A DNA stretch of 20,287 nt from a virus, in the IMG/VR virus record IMGVR_UViG_3300030085_003046, positions 392-20,678 of that record, one strand, 5' to 3'. A model generated the notes under the pieces. That model saw nothing but the letters and a program-made list of their open reading frames with translations. It ran no database searches and was not told where the DNA came from. This document shows, one piece after another, positions 6,034-12,400 of this stretch; positions within the stretch are counted from its first letter, which is position 1, and every line of letters begins with the position of its first letter. Made by a program: the position numbers and the translations under genes.

Positions 6034-6293
6034 TGATTTTAGAAATTATATTAGGTGTGGTCGTTATTGTAGAGGGTTATGTAATTTGGAATTTATTTAA
6101 AAAAACTGAATTACTAGAGACGTGGGTAGAAAACTTTACTCAAACAATTCAAGGTGTTCAAGACGATTTAACACAAATAGACTCATCAGGTGCGTTTGAA
6201 TCTGATGATGAGGTAGGTTCAATATTTAAACAAATAAAAGATACGGTAAATCAATTAGATAATTTAAAAGGAGAAGAAGTAAATGCCAACTAA
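6033..6293 (+). CDS. Small single-pass membrane protein
   Basis: This 86-residue protein begins with a hydrophobic helix (about residues 2-21), followed by a soluble tail with coiled-coil character and many acidic residues (about 25-82). Such a helix-plus-coil design suits a small membrane-anchored adaptor. The start overlaps the HD gene stop (TAATG) and the end overlaps the sigma-like gene by 11 bases, so translation of the three is probably coupled. GGAGA in the upstream gene serves as ribosome binding site. I do not recognise a family. Confidence 0.75.
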   Translation: MILEIILGVVVIVEGYVIWNLFKKTELLETWVENFTQTIQGVQDDLTQIDSSGAFESDDEVGSIFKQIKDTVNQLDNLKGEEVNAN

Positions 6294-7014
6294 AGTTGTT
6301 AAGAAGAAAAGACGTAAAAAGAGTAAAATGTATTTTGGTACACCAGTTCAAGAAGCAATTATTCGATATAATGAATCCTCGAATCCAGTTATTAAGAATA
6401 GAATTTATCAAGAACACATACACGCTGCATTTGAAAAAATGGCAGAAAACTTGATTCACACTTTTAAATTTTATTATTTTGATTATCCATTTGAGGAAGT
6501 AAAAGCTGAGGTGGTATCTTTTATGGTAATGCAGTTACCAAAATATCAACCTGATAAAGGAAGAGCTTTTTCTTATTTTTCTATAGTTGGTAAAAACTAT
6601 TTAATTTTAAATAACAACAATAATTATAAAAAGATGAAGATACACGATGATGTTAGTAGATTAGATTATAAAAGAAACATTCATTCAGAAGCTGTAGACG
6701 AATCGGTTGATGAATTTAATTCAGAATTTGTAACTCAAATGTTAGATTATTGGGATAATAATATAACTAATATTTTTAGAAGACAAAAAGATATTCTAGT
6801 TGCTGATTCAGTTCTTGAGTTATTTAGAAGAAGAATGAATATCGAAAACTTCAATAAAAAAGCTTTATACATAATGATTCGTGAGATGACTGGTTCTAAT
6901 ACCCAACATATCACACGAGTTGTTAATCAAATGAAAAGATATTATTTTAATATGATAGAAGAGTATAATTCTGTTGGTCAAATAGATACGTCAAACACAG
7001 GAAGTATATTTTAA
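6283..7014 (+). CDS. Late-transcription sigma factor, T4 gp55-like
   Basis: This 243-residue protein looks like the sigma factor that directs host RNA polymerase to late phage promoters. The key segment is KYQPDKGRAFSYFSIVGKNYLI (split as 87-97 and 98-108), which matches the conserved core-binding region of T4-like gp55 proteins and bacterial sigma region 2. A very basic N-terminal stretch (about 5-15) and a helical C-terminal third (about 150-225) complete it. In T4-like phages this protein recognises TATAAATA-type -10 boxes and cooperates with gp33 and the gp45 clamp; neither partner is in this window. A strong GGAGAAG leads into ATG; the stop overlaps the next gene (TAATG). Alternative: another sigma-like protein of similar fold. 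Confidence 0.8.
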   Translation: MPTKVVKKKRRKKSKMYFGTPVQEAIIRYNESSNPVIKNRIYQEHIHAAFEKMAENLIHTFKFYYFDYPFEEVKAEVVSFMVMQLPKYQPDKGRAFSYFSIVGKNYLILNNNNNYKKMKIHDDVSRLDYKRNIHSEAVDESVDEFNSEFVTQMLDYWDNNITNIFRRQKDILVADSVLELFRRRMNIENFNKKALYIMIREMTGSNTQHITRVVNQMKRYYFNMIEEYNSVGQIDTSNTGSIF

Positions 7015-7292
7015 TGGGTTGGTTTTATTTTCATTGTGTTTTAGCGTTAGTTATACTTGTAAAAGATTATAATGGAACATTAGAAGAGGACTTAAATAAG
7101 TTTGAATTAAGTATAGGTATACGAACGGAGTTACCACCTGATACGAACGATACGAGACCACCATACTACATACCACCAGTAGAAGAAGAGGTAGACTCCA
7201 CTTGGATACTACCTGATAGATTACAAATAAAGAAAGATTCAAATAAGGAAAAAAAAGATGCCAAGAAAAACGACAAAAAAGAAAATAAATAA
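7014..7292 (+). CDS. Small protein with hydrophobic N terminus and lysine-rich tail
   Basis: This 92-residue protein of unknown function has an N-terminal hydrophobic stretch (about residues 3-16), a middle part rich in proline and acidic residues (about 40-65, with PPYYIPP), and a C-terminal tail of alternating lysine and aspartate/glutamate (about 73-92). The start overlaps the sigma-like gene's stop (TAATG) and its own end overlaps a short basic ORF, so it is co-translated. Its position just after the sigma factor might mean a transcription accessory, but no motif supports it. Confidence 0.6.
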   Translation: MGWFYFHCVLALVILVKDYNGTLEEDLNKFELSIGIRTELPPDTNDTRPPYYIPPVEEEVDSTWILPDRLQIKKDSNKEKKDAKKNDKKENK

Positions 7293-7374
7293 TAGACGAA
7301 AAAAAACAACAGAGAACAATAAATTTCTTGACGCTGTTATGAAGGGTGCTAAAAAAATATTTTCACCTAAGTAA
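7258..7374 (+). CDS. Micro-ORF, 38-residue highly basic peptide
   Basis: A 38-codon frame overlaps the end of the previous gene by 35 bases in a different phase. AAGGA about nine bases before the ATG is a plausible ribosome binding site. The product begins MPRKTTKKK, has a run of basic residues in the first half and an amphipathic second half (FLDAVMKGAKKIF), which suggests nucleic-acid binding. It is the last gene before the tRNA cluster. It could be spurious, since lysine codons are easily generated in A-rich DNA. Confidence 0.45.
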   Translation: MPRKTTKKKINNRRKKTTENNKFLDAVMKGAKKIFSPK

Positions 7375-7401
7375 ACTTGTGTTGTGATTAACACGAAGTA
7401 T

Positions 7402-7474
7402 GGGGCTGTAGCTCAGTTGGGAGAGCATCTCGTTTGCACCGAGAAGGTCGCAGGTTCGACTCCTGTCAGCTCCA
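7402..7474 (+). tRNA. tRNA-Ala (anticodon TGC)
   Basis: The acceptor stem pairs GGGGCTG with CAGCTCC and has the G3-U70 pair that marks alanine tRNAs; the same stem sequence is found in the tmRNA. The D arm (GCTC/GAGC), anticodon stem TCTCG/CGAGA with loop TTTGCAC (anticodon TGC), and T arm GCAGG-TTCGACT-CCTGT are all clear. Discriminator A7474; CCA not encoded. First of three tRNAs in tandem. Confidence 0.96.
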
Positions 7475-7478
7475 CAAT

Positions 7479-7550
7479 GGCCCGTTCGTCTAGTGGTTAG
7501 GACTCAGGATTTTCATTCCTGCAACAGGAGTTCGATTCTCCTACGGGCTA
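7479..7550 (+). tRNA. tRNA-Glu (anticodon TTC)
   Basis: The acceptor stem pairs GGCCCGT (7479-7485) with ACGGGCT (7543-7549), the first pair being G-U. The anticodon stem CAGGA/TCCTG holds the loop TTTTCAT, anticodon TTC. The T arm is AGGAG-TTCGATT-CTCCT. Discriminator A7550, no encoded CCA. Only four bases separate it from tRNA-Ala, so the two are probably cut from one transcript. Confidence 0.94.
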
Positions 7551-7582
7551 CTAAATTAGGTTACAAATGAATGTAGTCAAAA

Positions 7583-7655
7583 GCCAGAGTAGCTCAGTTG
7601 GTAGAGCAAGTGATTTGTAATCACTAGGTCGTAGGTTCGAATCCTATCTCTGGCT
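7583..7655 (+). tRNA. tRNA-Thr (anticodon TGT)
   Basis: The acceptor stem pairs GCCAGAG with CTCTGGC. The D arm is GCTC/GAGC, the anticodon stem AGTGA/TCACT with loop TTTGTAA (anticodon TGT), and the T arm GTAGG-TTCGAAT-CCTAT. Discriminator T7655, CCA not encoded. Last of the cluster, nine bases before the A-run of the terminator. Confidence 0.96.
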
Positions 7656-7664
7656 CACATAAAC

Positions 7665-7700
7665 AAAAAAAGGGAAGCTTTTACACTTCCCTTTTTTTTT
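7665..7700. terminator. Bidirectional intrinsic terminator
   Basis: GGGAAG (7672-7677) pairs with CTTCCC (7686-7691) around an 8-base loop. It is flanked by an A-run (7665-7671) and a T-run (7692-7700) that extend the stem. In the forward direction it ends the tRNA transcript; in the reverse direction the A-run becomes a U-run and would end the minus-strand gene at 7740-7961. A second small hairpin, CTGTATT/AATACAG, lies at 7704-7726. Confidence 0.88.
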
Positions 7701-7739
7701 GCTCTGTATTGATTGTAGGAATACAGAACTATTTCGCTC

Positions 7740-7961
7740 CTACTTTCGAAATAAACCCACCAACACCAACAAGGCGACAAGCCCAGCGAAACCCGACTCG
7801 CCGAACTTGTTAATGATGGATGTTAGGTTACCTATAACATTCACACCAAAGATACCACTTCCAAAGATTACTTCAGATATAGCACCTATGGTTACAAAAG
7901 ATAACAATAGATGAGCTAAGTCATCAATGTATCCTTTGACCGTTGTTACGATTTCCTTCAT
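7740..7961 (-). CDS. Small two-helix membrane protein, the only minus-strand gene
   Basis: This 73-residue protein has two hydrophobic segments (about 16-44 and about 57-71), the second ending in LFRK. A short amphipathic N terminus precedes them and an FGESG turn lies between. The reading direction is supported by a strong GGGAGA located six to eleven bases before ATG on the minus strand, and by a terminator at its 3' end. The size and layout suit a holin-like or small virion-associated membrane protein, but nothing proves either. It lies opposite to all neighbours, between the tRNA cluster and the virion module. The forward frame across the same bases looks like a shadow. Confidence 0.78.
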   Translation of the reverse strand: MKEIVTTVKGYIDDLAHLLLSFVTIGAISEVIFGSGIFGVNVIGNLTSIINKFGESGFAGLVALLVLVGLFRK

Positions 7962-7980
7962 TTGGTTTTCTCCCGTTAGT

Positions 7981-8026
7981 TAAGAAAAAAAGGATTACTC
8001 AGTAATTTTACAGAACCGAGTAACCC
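7981..8026 (-). terminator. Terminator-like or attenuator-like hairpin in the leader of the minus-strand gene
   Basis: Read on the minus strand, GGGTTACTC (8026 to 8018) pairs with GAGTAATCC (8000 to 7992), nine pairs with one G-U, and is followed at once by seven U residues (7991-7985). This is an intrinsic terminator shape, but it sits about 20 bases before the start codon region of the minus-strand gene. A competing shorter hairpin (ATTAC-TGA-GTAAT) shares the 3' strand, which is attenuator-like. On the plus strand no U-run follows. Confidence 0.6.
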
Positions 8027-8069
8027 TCATTAATAACTATATTGTTAACAAATAATAAACTCTAATATA

Positions 8070-8077
8070 TATTTATA
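8070..8077 (-). promoter_or_regulatory. T4-late-type promoter box, minus strand
   Basis: TATAAATA on the minus strand matches the T4 late promoter -10 box exactly and lies 109 bases upstream of the minus-strand start codon. A second near match (AATAAATA) lies at 8109-8102. A gp55-like sigma is encoded at 6283-7014. The motif also turns up inside genes in this AT-rich DNA, so chance is possible. Otherwise 7962-8135 shows no gene; a forward promoter for the virion module was not convincingly found. Confidence 0.4.
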
Positions 8078-8135
8078 TACGAAAGTTTTTTGGTTATAGT
8101 ATATTTATTATTAGATAAAAACATTTAGGTGAATT

Positions 8136-8531
8136 ATGGCTATAGATTATGAAATCTTTGAAGGAAAATCACTTTCCTCTTTATTCAAAGACATATATGA
8201 CAATACAGAACATAACAAAAAACAACTTGATACTTTGACAAGAGAACTTGTTCAATTTATCAAAGATGGTGATACCGCAGTTCAGATAGTACCTATGATT
8301 AAAGAGTATTTAGAAATAAATGTAAAAAATGATGACCAACTTGTTAAGATGGCGGCTATAGTACAAAGACTTATTTCTGCCGAGGGTAAAGCGGGTTCAG
8401 AGGACGAATTTGGTTTATCAGAAGAAGAAAAAAATCAGTTACTTTCAAATATGGAAGATACCATAAAAGATATACAAATAGAATCAGATAAGATACAAAA
8501 TAAAATAGAATCAGTAAATAAGGTAGATTAA
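8136..8531 (+). CDS. Helical protein at the head of the virion gene cluster
   Basis: This 131-residue acidic protein is predicted mostly helical, with coiled-coil-like heptads at both ends (about 20-45 and 95-130). There are no cysteines and no enzyme motif. AGGTGA six bases before ATG supports the start. It ends where the gp5-like gene begins (TAAATG). I recall similarly placed short proteins next to gp5 in marine T4-like genomes, so a baseplate assembly or structural role is likely; this comes from context, not from a motif. Confidence 0.75.
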   Translation: MAIDYEIFEGKSLSSLFKDIYDNTEHNKKQLDTLTRELVQFIKDGDTAVQIVPMIKEYLEINVKNDDQLVKMAAIVQRLISAEGKAGSEDEFGLSEEEKNQLLSNMEDTIKDIQIESDKIQNKIESVNKVD

Positions 8532-9497
8532 ATGGCCTGGAAAGAAAAGAAAACTGTAGATACAACCACATCTATACCGTTGGGTCGTTTAGCTAAACCA
8601 TCTGAGATAAGTTCTTACGTAAAAAAATTAATTAATGCTTCACAATATAATTATCACGAGTCTGAAGCGTTTGAGGTCACAGAAGTTATTTTGAATGAAC
8701 CGTTGAATCGTGGTAGTGTCAGAGGTACTTTTATTAATAACCCAAATCAAGAAATACTTGGTAGTGTGGTTAAACCATTGATGCCTAATGTAGTGGCTGT
8801 ACCTGTTATTGGAGAACACGTTGTGGTCATCGAGTATAACGGACAACATTATTATACAAGTATTATAAATCGTAAAGGTTCTGTTAATGAAAACTCTATA
8901 CCGGGAGTTGCAGGTAACTATACAGACAATACTAAATACGGTGAAAAATTCGAAAGAAAAAAAGTTAAACCACTTGAGATAAGTGAGGGTTGTATTTTAT
9001 ATGAGGGTAGGTTTGGTCAGTCAATACATTTTGATGGTGAAGACAATTCACCGACAATTAGAATTAGAACGAATGTAGATGAAACTGATGGAGATTTTAC
9101 AAAAGAAAATATAGATACGGATGATAGTTCAATTACGATGACATCAGATGGTAGTAATATAGTTTTTGATAAAAGAAGACGCCCAGGAAAAAATATCATA
9201 ATAAAATCTGACAATATATTTATTAGTGGAGATACTGTAAACATTAATTCTAAATCAGGACAAACGATTAAAATGGGAAATCCAGACTTACCAATGAAAC
9301 CGACAGTTAGAGGAGATGTTTTATTACAGTTTCAAACTGACATTACCACTCTTTTGGGTGACATACAAACACTACTTGCGATTCCTGACGCTAAAGTTGC
9401 TGCAACAAAAGCGGCTACTTTACTTCCAAAAATAAAAAGAGTGGTAAATACTGTGAAAGAACAAAAATTTTTAAATAAAAAAATATTAGCATCATAA
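8532..9497 (+). CDS. Baseplate hub/spike protein, gp5-like, without lysozyme domain
   Basis: This 321-residue protein resembles the spike part of T4 gp5. After a polar N terminus comes an OB-fold-like region (about 50-115) with GSVVKPLMPNVVAVPVIGEHV, the strand pattern seen in gp5 and VgrG proteins. Next come short beta repeats that look like a spike (about 150-250: SEGCILYEGR, SITMTSDGSN, DTVNINSKSGQTIKMGN). A helical C terminus (about 258-321) ends it. T4 gp5 is 575 residues and contains a lysozyme domain; that domain is absent here, so any cell-wall cutting must come from another protein. It would sit at the tip of the tail tube at the centre of the baseplate. The gene abuts the upstream stop. 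Confidence 0.82.
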   Translation: MAWKEKKTVDTTTSIPLGRLAKPSEISSYVKKLINASQYNYHESEAFEVTEVILNEPLNRGSVRGTFINNPNQEILGSVVKPLMPNVVAVPVIGEHVVVIEYNGQHYYTSIINRKGSVNENSIPGVAGNYTDNTKYGEKFERKKVKPLEISEGCILYEGRFGQSIHFDGEDNSPTIRIRTNVDETDGDFTKENIDTDDSSITMTSDGSNIVFDKRRRPGKNIIIKSDNIFISGDTVNINSKSGQTIKMGNPDLPMKPTVRGDVLLQFQTDITTLLGDIQTLLAIPDAKVAATKAATLLPKIKRVVNTVKEQKFLNKKILAS

Positions 9498-9513
9498 AAT
9501 AATAGGAGTTATT

Positions 9514-9966
9514 ATGACTAAAAAAGACCTTGTAAAAATAATACGAGAAGTGGTCAAACGAGAGGTACAAAAAGAAGTTAAAAAGATATTTATAAAAGAA
9601 GAGACTTCACCGATATTAGAAAACATTGTATCTAATATTGAAAAACCAAAACAAACTACACCGACCACAAAGTATACAGACAATGAAGCTTTAAATAAAG
9701 TTTTAAATGAAACTGTTGCACTTTCAAGTAAACAAACTACTGAAGAATATCCAACACTAGGTGGTAGTGGATTTGATACAAATCGTATGAGTGAACTGTT
9801 AGGATATGGTAAACCAGATGATGTAAAAAGAGATATGGTAGCTGTAGATACTTTAAAAAAGGCTGGAGTCACTTCAGAACAAGTACCAGAATCTGTAACA
9901 AATGCATTAACTAGAGATTATAGTGACCTTATGAAAAAAATGGAAGAGAAAAAGAAAGGTAGATAA
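9514..9966 (+). CDS. Small helical protein between gp5-like and gp25-like genes
   Basis: This 150-residue protein has a highly charged N-terminal helix (about residues 1-35, with repeated RE/KE pairs), a threonine-rich linker (about 48-62), and a second half with a GGSGFDTNRM turn followed by helices and a lysine-rich end (about 140-150). TAGGAG seven bases before ATG is a strong ribosome binding site, and the stop overlaps the next start (TAATG). Marine T4-like genomes often have a poorly conserved protein here. Baseplate or hub assembly is likely from context; no motif names it. Confidence 0.72.
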   Translation: MTKKDLVKIIREVVKREVQKEVKKIFIKEETSPILENIVSNIEKPKQTTPTTKYTDNEALNKVLNETVALSSKQTTEEYPTLGGSGFDTNRMSELLGYGKPDDVKRDMVAVDTLKKAGVTSEQVPESVTNALTRDYSDLMKKMEEKKKGR

Positions 9967-10391
9967 TGCCAGGAGCACAAGAAAAAGATTTAAATCCTGA
10001 TACCTTTATTGGTTTGTCTTTTCCATTAAGAAGAGACAACAATAATGATTTTAAATTAACAAAAACCTCATTAGAACAGGCACAACACAATTTAAGAAAT
10101 TTATTTTTAACTTATCCTGGTGAAAGAGTCGGACAACCTGAATTTGGTAGTAGAATACGAGAACTTTGTTTTGAACAAATAGACGATGATTTACCTGGTA
10201 AAGTAGAAGAAGAAGTTAGAAGAAGTGTATCAAATTGGTTACCATATATAATCGTAAAAGAGGTCAATACTCTCAACGAAGATGGTGATGAAAATAAAAT
10301 TTTTGTACAAGTTAAATATTCTACTACTTTAAATCCAAACACTTTAGAATCAATAACAGTAGACGCGTCGTATACAGCTGAAAGCTATTAG
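9966..10391 (+). CDS. Baseplate wedge protein, gp25-like (GPW/gp25 family)
   Basis: This 141-residue protein fits the gp25/W family in length and pattern. It has a F-x2-LSFPLR strand near residue 15, the helix TSLEQAQHNLRNLFLT (34-49), and the family hallmark YPGERVGQPEFG (50-61), whose arginine sits in the EPR-like core. A C-terminal beta stretch follows (KIFVQVKYSTT, about 111-121). In T4-like phages this protein joins the inner baseplate wedge to the sheath. TAATG overlap at the start, and TAG stop followed by a GGAG site for the gp6-like gene. Confidence 0.93.
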   Translation: MPGAQEKDLNPDTFIGLSFPLRRDNNNDFKLTKTSLEQAQHNLRNLFLTYPGERVGQPEFGSRIRELCFEQIDDDLPGKVEEEVRRSVSNWLPYIIVKEVNTLNEDGDENKIFVQVKYSTTLNPNTLESITVDASYTAESY

Positions 10392-10401
10392 GAGTAATTA
10401 A

Positions 10402-12396
10402 ATGCCACGTACATCAGTAAAAAAGAATATGGTAAAATCAGTTAATTATATTAACAAAGATTTTAGTGATTTTAGAGATAACTTGATTGAATTTGCTAGA
10501 GTTTATTTTCCTAATACCTATAACGACTTCAACGAAGCTTCACCTGGTATGATGTTTATAGAAATGGCCGCTTATGTTGGTGATGTTCTTTCTTATTATA
10601 TTGATTCACAATTCAGAGAATCACTTCTCGCTTACGCTGAGGAAAAAAGAAATGTTTATACGATAGCTCAATCATTTGGATATAAACCAAAAACAACTTC
10701 ACCATCTTCAGTCGTTTTAGACGTATTTCAGTCAGTACCAGCTATAAATGGAAAACCAGACCTACGATACGCACTTAATATTGAAGCTGGAGCTCAAGTA
10801 TCCGCTGGAAGCACTGGTACAACATTTAGAACTTTGGAAGATGTAAACTTTAAATTTTCAAGTTCTTTTGACCCACGTGAAACATCAATTTTAGAAAGTG
10901 ATAGTGGTGATGTAACTAAATTTTTATTAAAGAAAAAAGTAAAAGCTGAAAGTGGAACTGTCGTAACAGAAACATTTACTTTTGGAGCGGCTGAAAAGTA
11001 TACACAGATTAAGTTAGCTAATCCAAATGTAATTGAAATAATTTCTTGTACAGATAGTGACAACAATACTTGGTATGAAGTAGATTCTTTAGCTAGAGAT
11101 ACAGTATTTGAAGATATGGAAGCTAATACATTAAATTCACCAGACTTAGTCGAAGATAGAGAAACAGTTCCATACATATTAAAATTAAAAAAAGTATCTC
11201 GAAGATTCACATCATTTATTGATGAAAATGACCAAACTATTGTTAGGTTTGGAGCTGGAATATCAGATAATCCTGACGAAGAGATTATTCCAAGTCCAGA
11301 TTCAGTAGGTTCTAATCTACCAGGTAGTCCATCTAAATTAACTACAGCTTTTGACCCAAGTAATTTTTTAAAGACAAAAGCGTTTGGATTAGCTCCATCG
11401 AACACAACACTTACTATTAAGTATTCTTATGGTGGTGGTATAGACGATAATGTAAATTCTGGTGACATAACAAACTTATCAAGCATTAGTTTTCAGATAC
11501 AAGACACTTTACTTAATGCATCATCAGTACAAGAGAGTAAAGATTCTGTAGTATTTACAAATGTTAATCCTTCCACAGGTGGTTCTTCTGGTCAAACAAT
11601 TAGAGAGGTTCGTGAAAGTGCTTTAGCGTACTACCAATCTCAACAAAGAGCTGTAACAAAGGAAGATTACATAGTTAGAGCTTATTCACTTCCAGCAAAA
11701 TATGGTAATATAGCAAAAGTACACTTGTCACAAGATGACCAATTAAATAGAGATTCTGATTCGATAGACTTAAATAGAACAGTTACACAAGCTGATGTTG
11801 ATGCTGGTCGTACATTACAATCGTTTCAAGCTGGAAGATTTTTGAATCCTTTAGCTATGAATATGTATACACTTGGATTTGACTCTGATAAAAAATTAGT
11901 GAAAATGAATCAGACAAGTAAAGAAAATCTTAAAACATATTTATCACAATTTAGGTTAGTTACTGATGCTATAAATATTAAAGACGCTTACATTATTAAT
12001 ATAGCTGTAAATTTTTCTATATTAACAAAAACTGGGTTTAATAAAAATGATGTATTACTTAGATGTGTAACAGCGGTTCAAGACTTTTTTGATATTGATA
12101 GGTTACAAATTGGTCAACCAATTATTTTATCTGATATAGCATATGAACTATCTTTAATAGATGGTGTAGCTTCGGTTGTTAAACCAACAGAAAATAATCC
12201 TAATGATTTACCAATTGTAATTGAAAACAAATACAAATTAGAAGAGGGTTATTCTGGTAACTTCTACGATATAAGTAGTGGTTTAATCGATGGTATATTA
12301 TATCCCGCTCTTGACCCAAGTATATTTGAAATTAAATTTCCCAACACAGATATTAAAGGTAAAGTTGTGGGTGATAACTTAGGAATAACGGAGTAA
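10402..12396 (+). CDS. Baseplate wedge protein, gp6-like
   Basis: This 664-residue protein is close in length to T4 gp6 (about 660). Recognisable features are the N-terminal INKDFSDFRDNLIEFA (17-32) and SPGMMFIEMAAYVGDVLSYYID (split 47-57 and 58-68), typical of gp6/gpJ-type wedge proteins. Around residues 400-430 it has ESALAYYQSQQRAVTKEDY, another conserved patch of the family. A beta-rich middle (about 100-390) and C-terminal half follow. In T4-like phages two gp6 copies per wedge form the inner ring of the baseplate together with gp25 and gp53. The gene follows gp25 after ten bases, with TTAGGAG before the ATG, keeping the T4 gene order. Confidence 0.93.
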   Translation: MPRTSVKKNMVKSVNYINKDFSDFRDNLIEFARVYFPNTYNDFNEASPGMMFIEMAAYVGDVLSYYIDSQFRESLLAYAEEKRNVYTIAQSFGYKPKTTSPSSVVLDVFQSVPAINGKPDLRYALNIEAGAQVSAGSTGTTFRTLEDVNFKFSSSFDPRETSILESDSGDVTKFLLKKKVKAESGTVVTETFTFGAAEKYTQIKLANPNVIEIISCTDSDNNTWYEVDSLARDTVFEDMEANTLNSPDLVEDRETVPYILKLKKVSRRFTSFIDENDQTIVRFGAGISDNPDEEIIPSPDSVGSNLPGSPSKLTTAFDPSNFLKTKAFGLAPSNTTLTIKYSYGGGIDDNVNSGDITNLSSISFQIQDTLLNASSVQESKDSVVFTNVNPSTGGSSGQTIREVRESALAYYQSQQRAVTKEDYIVRAYSLPAKYGNIAKVHLSQDDQLNRDSDSIDLNRTVTQADVDAGRTLQSFQAGRFLNPLAMNMYTLGFDSDKKLVKMNQTSKENLKTYLSQFRLVTDAINIKDAYIINIAVNFSILTKTGFNKNDVLLRCVTAVQDFFDIDRLQIGQPIILSDIAYELSLIDGVASVVKPTENNPNDLPIVIENKYKLEEGYSGNFYDISSGLIDGILYPALDPSIFEIKFPNTDIKGKVVGDNLGITE

Positions 12397-12400
12397 ATAA

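Noticed and set aside
7699-7914. Forward ORF opposite the minus-strand membrane gene
   Set aside because: Begins at the terminator T-run, has no ribosome binding site and mirrors the minus-strand gene, which has a strong one.
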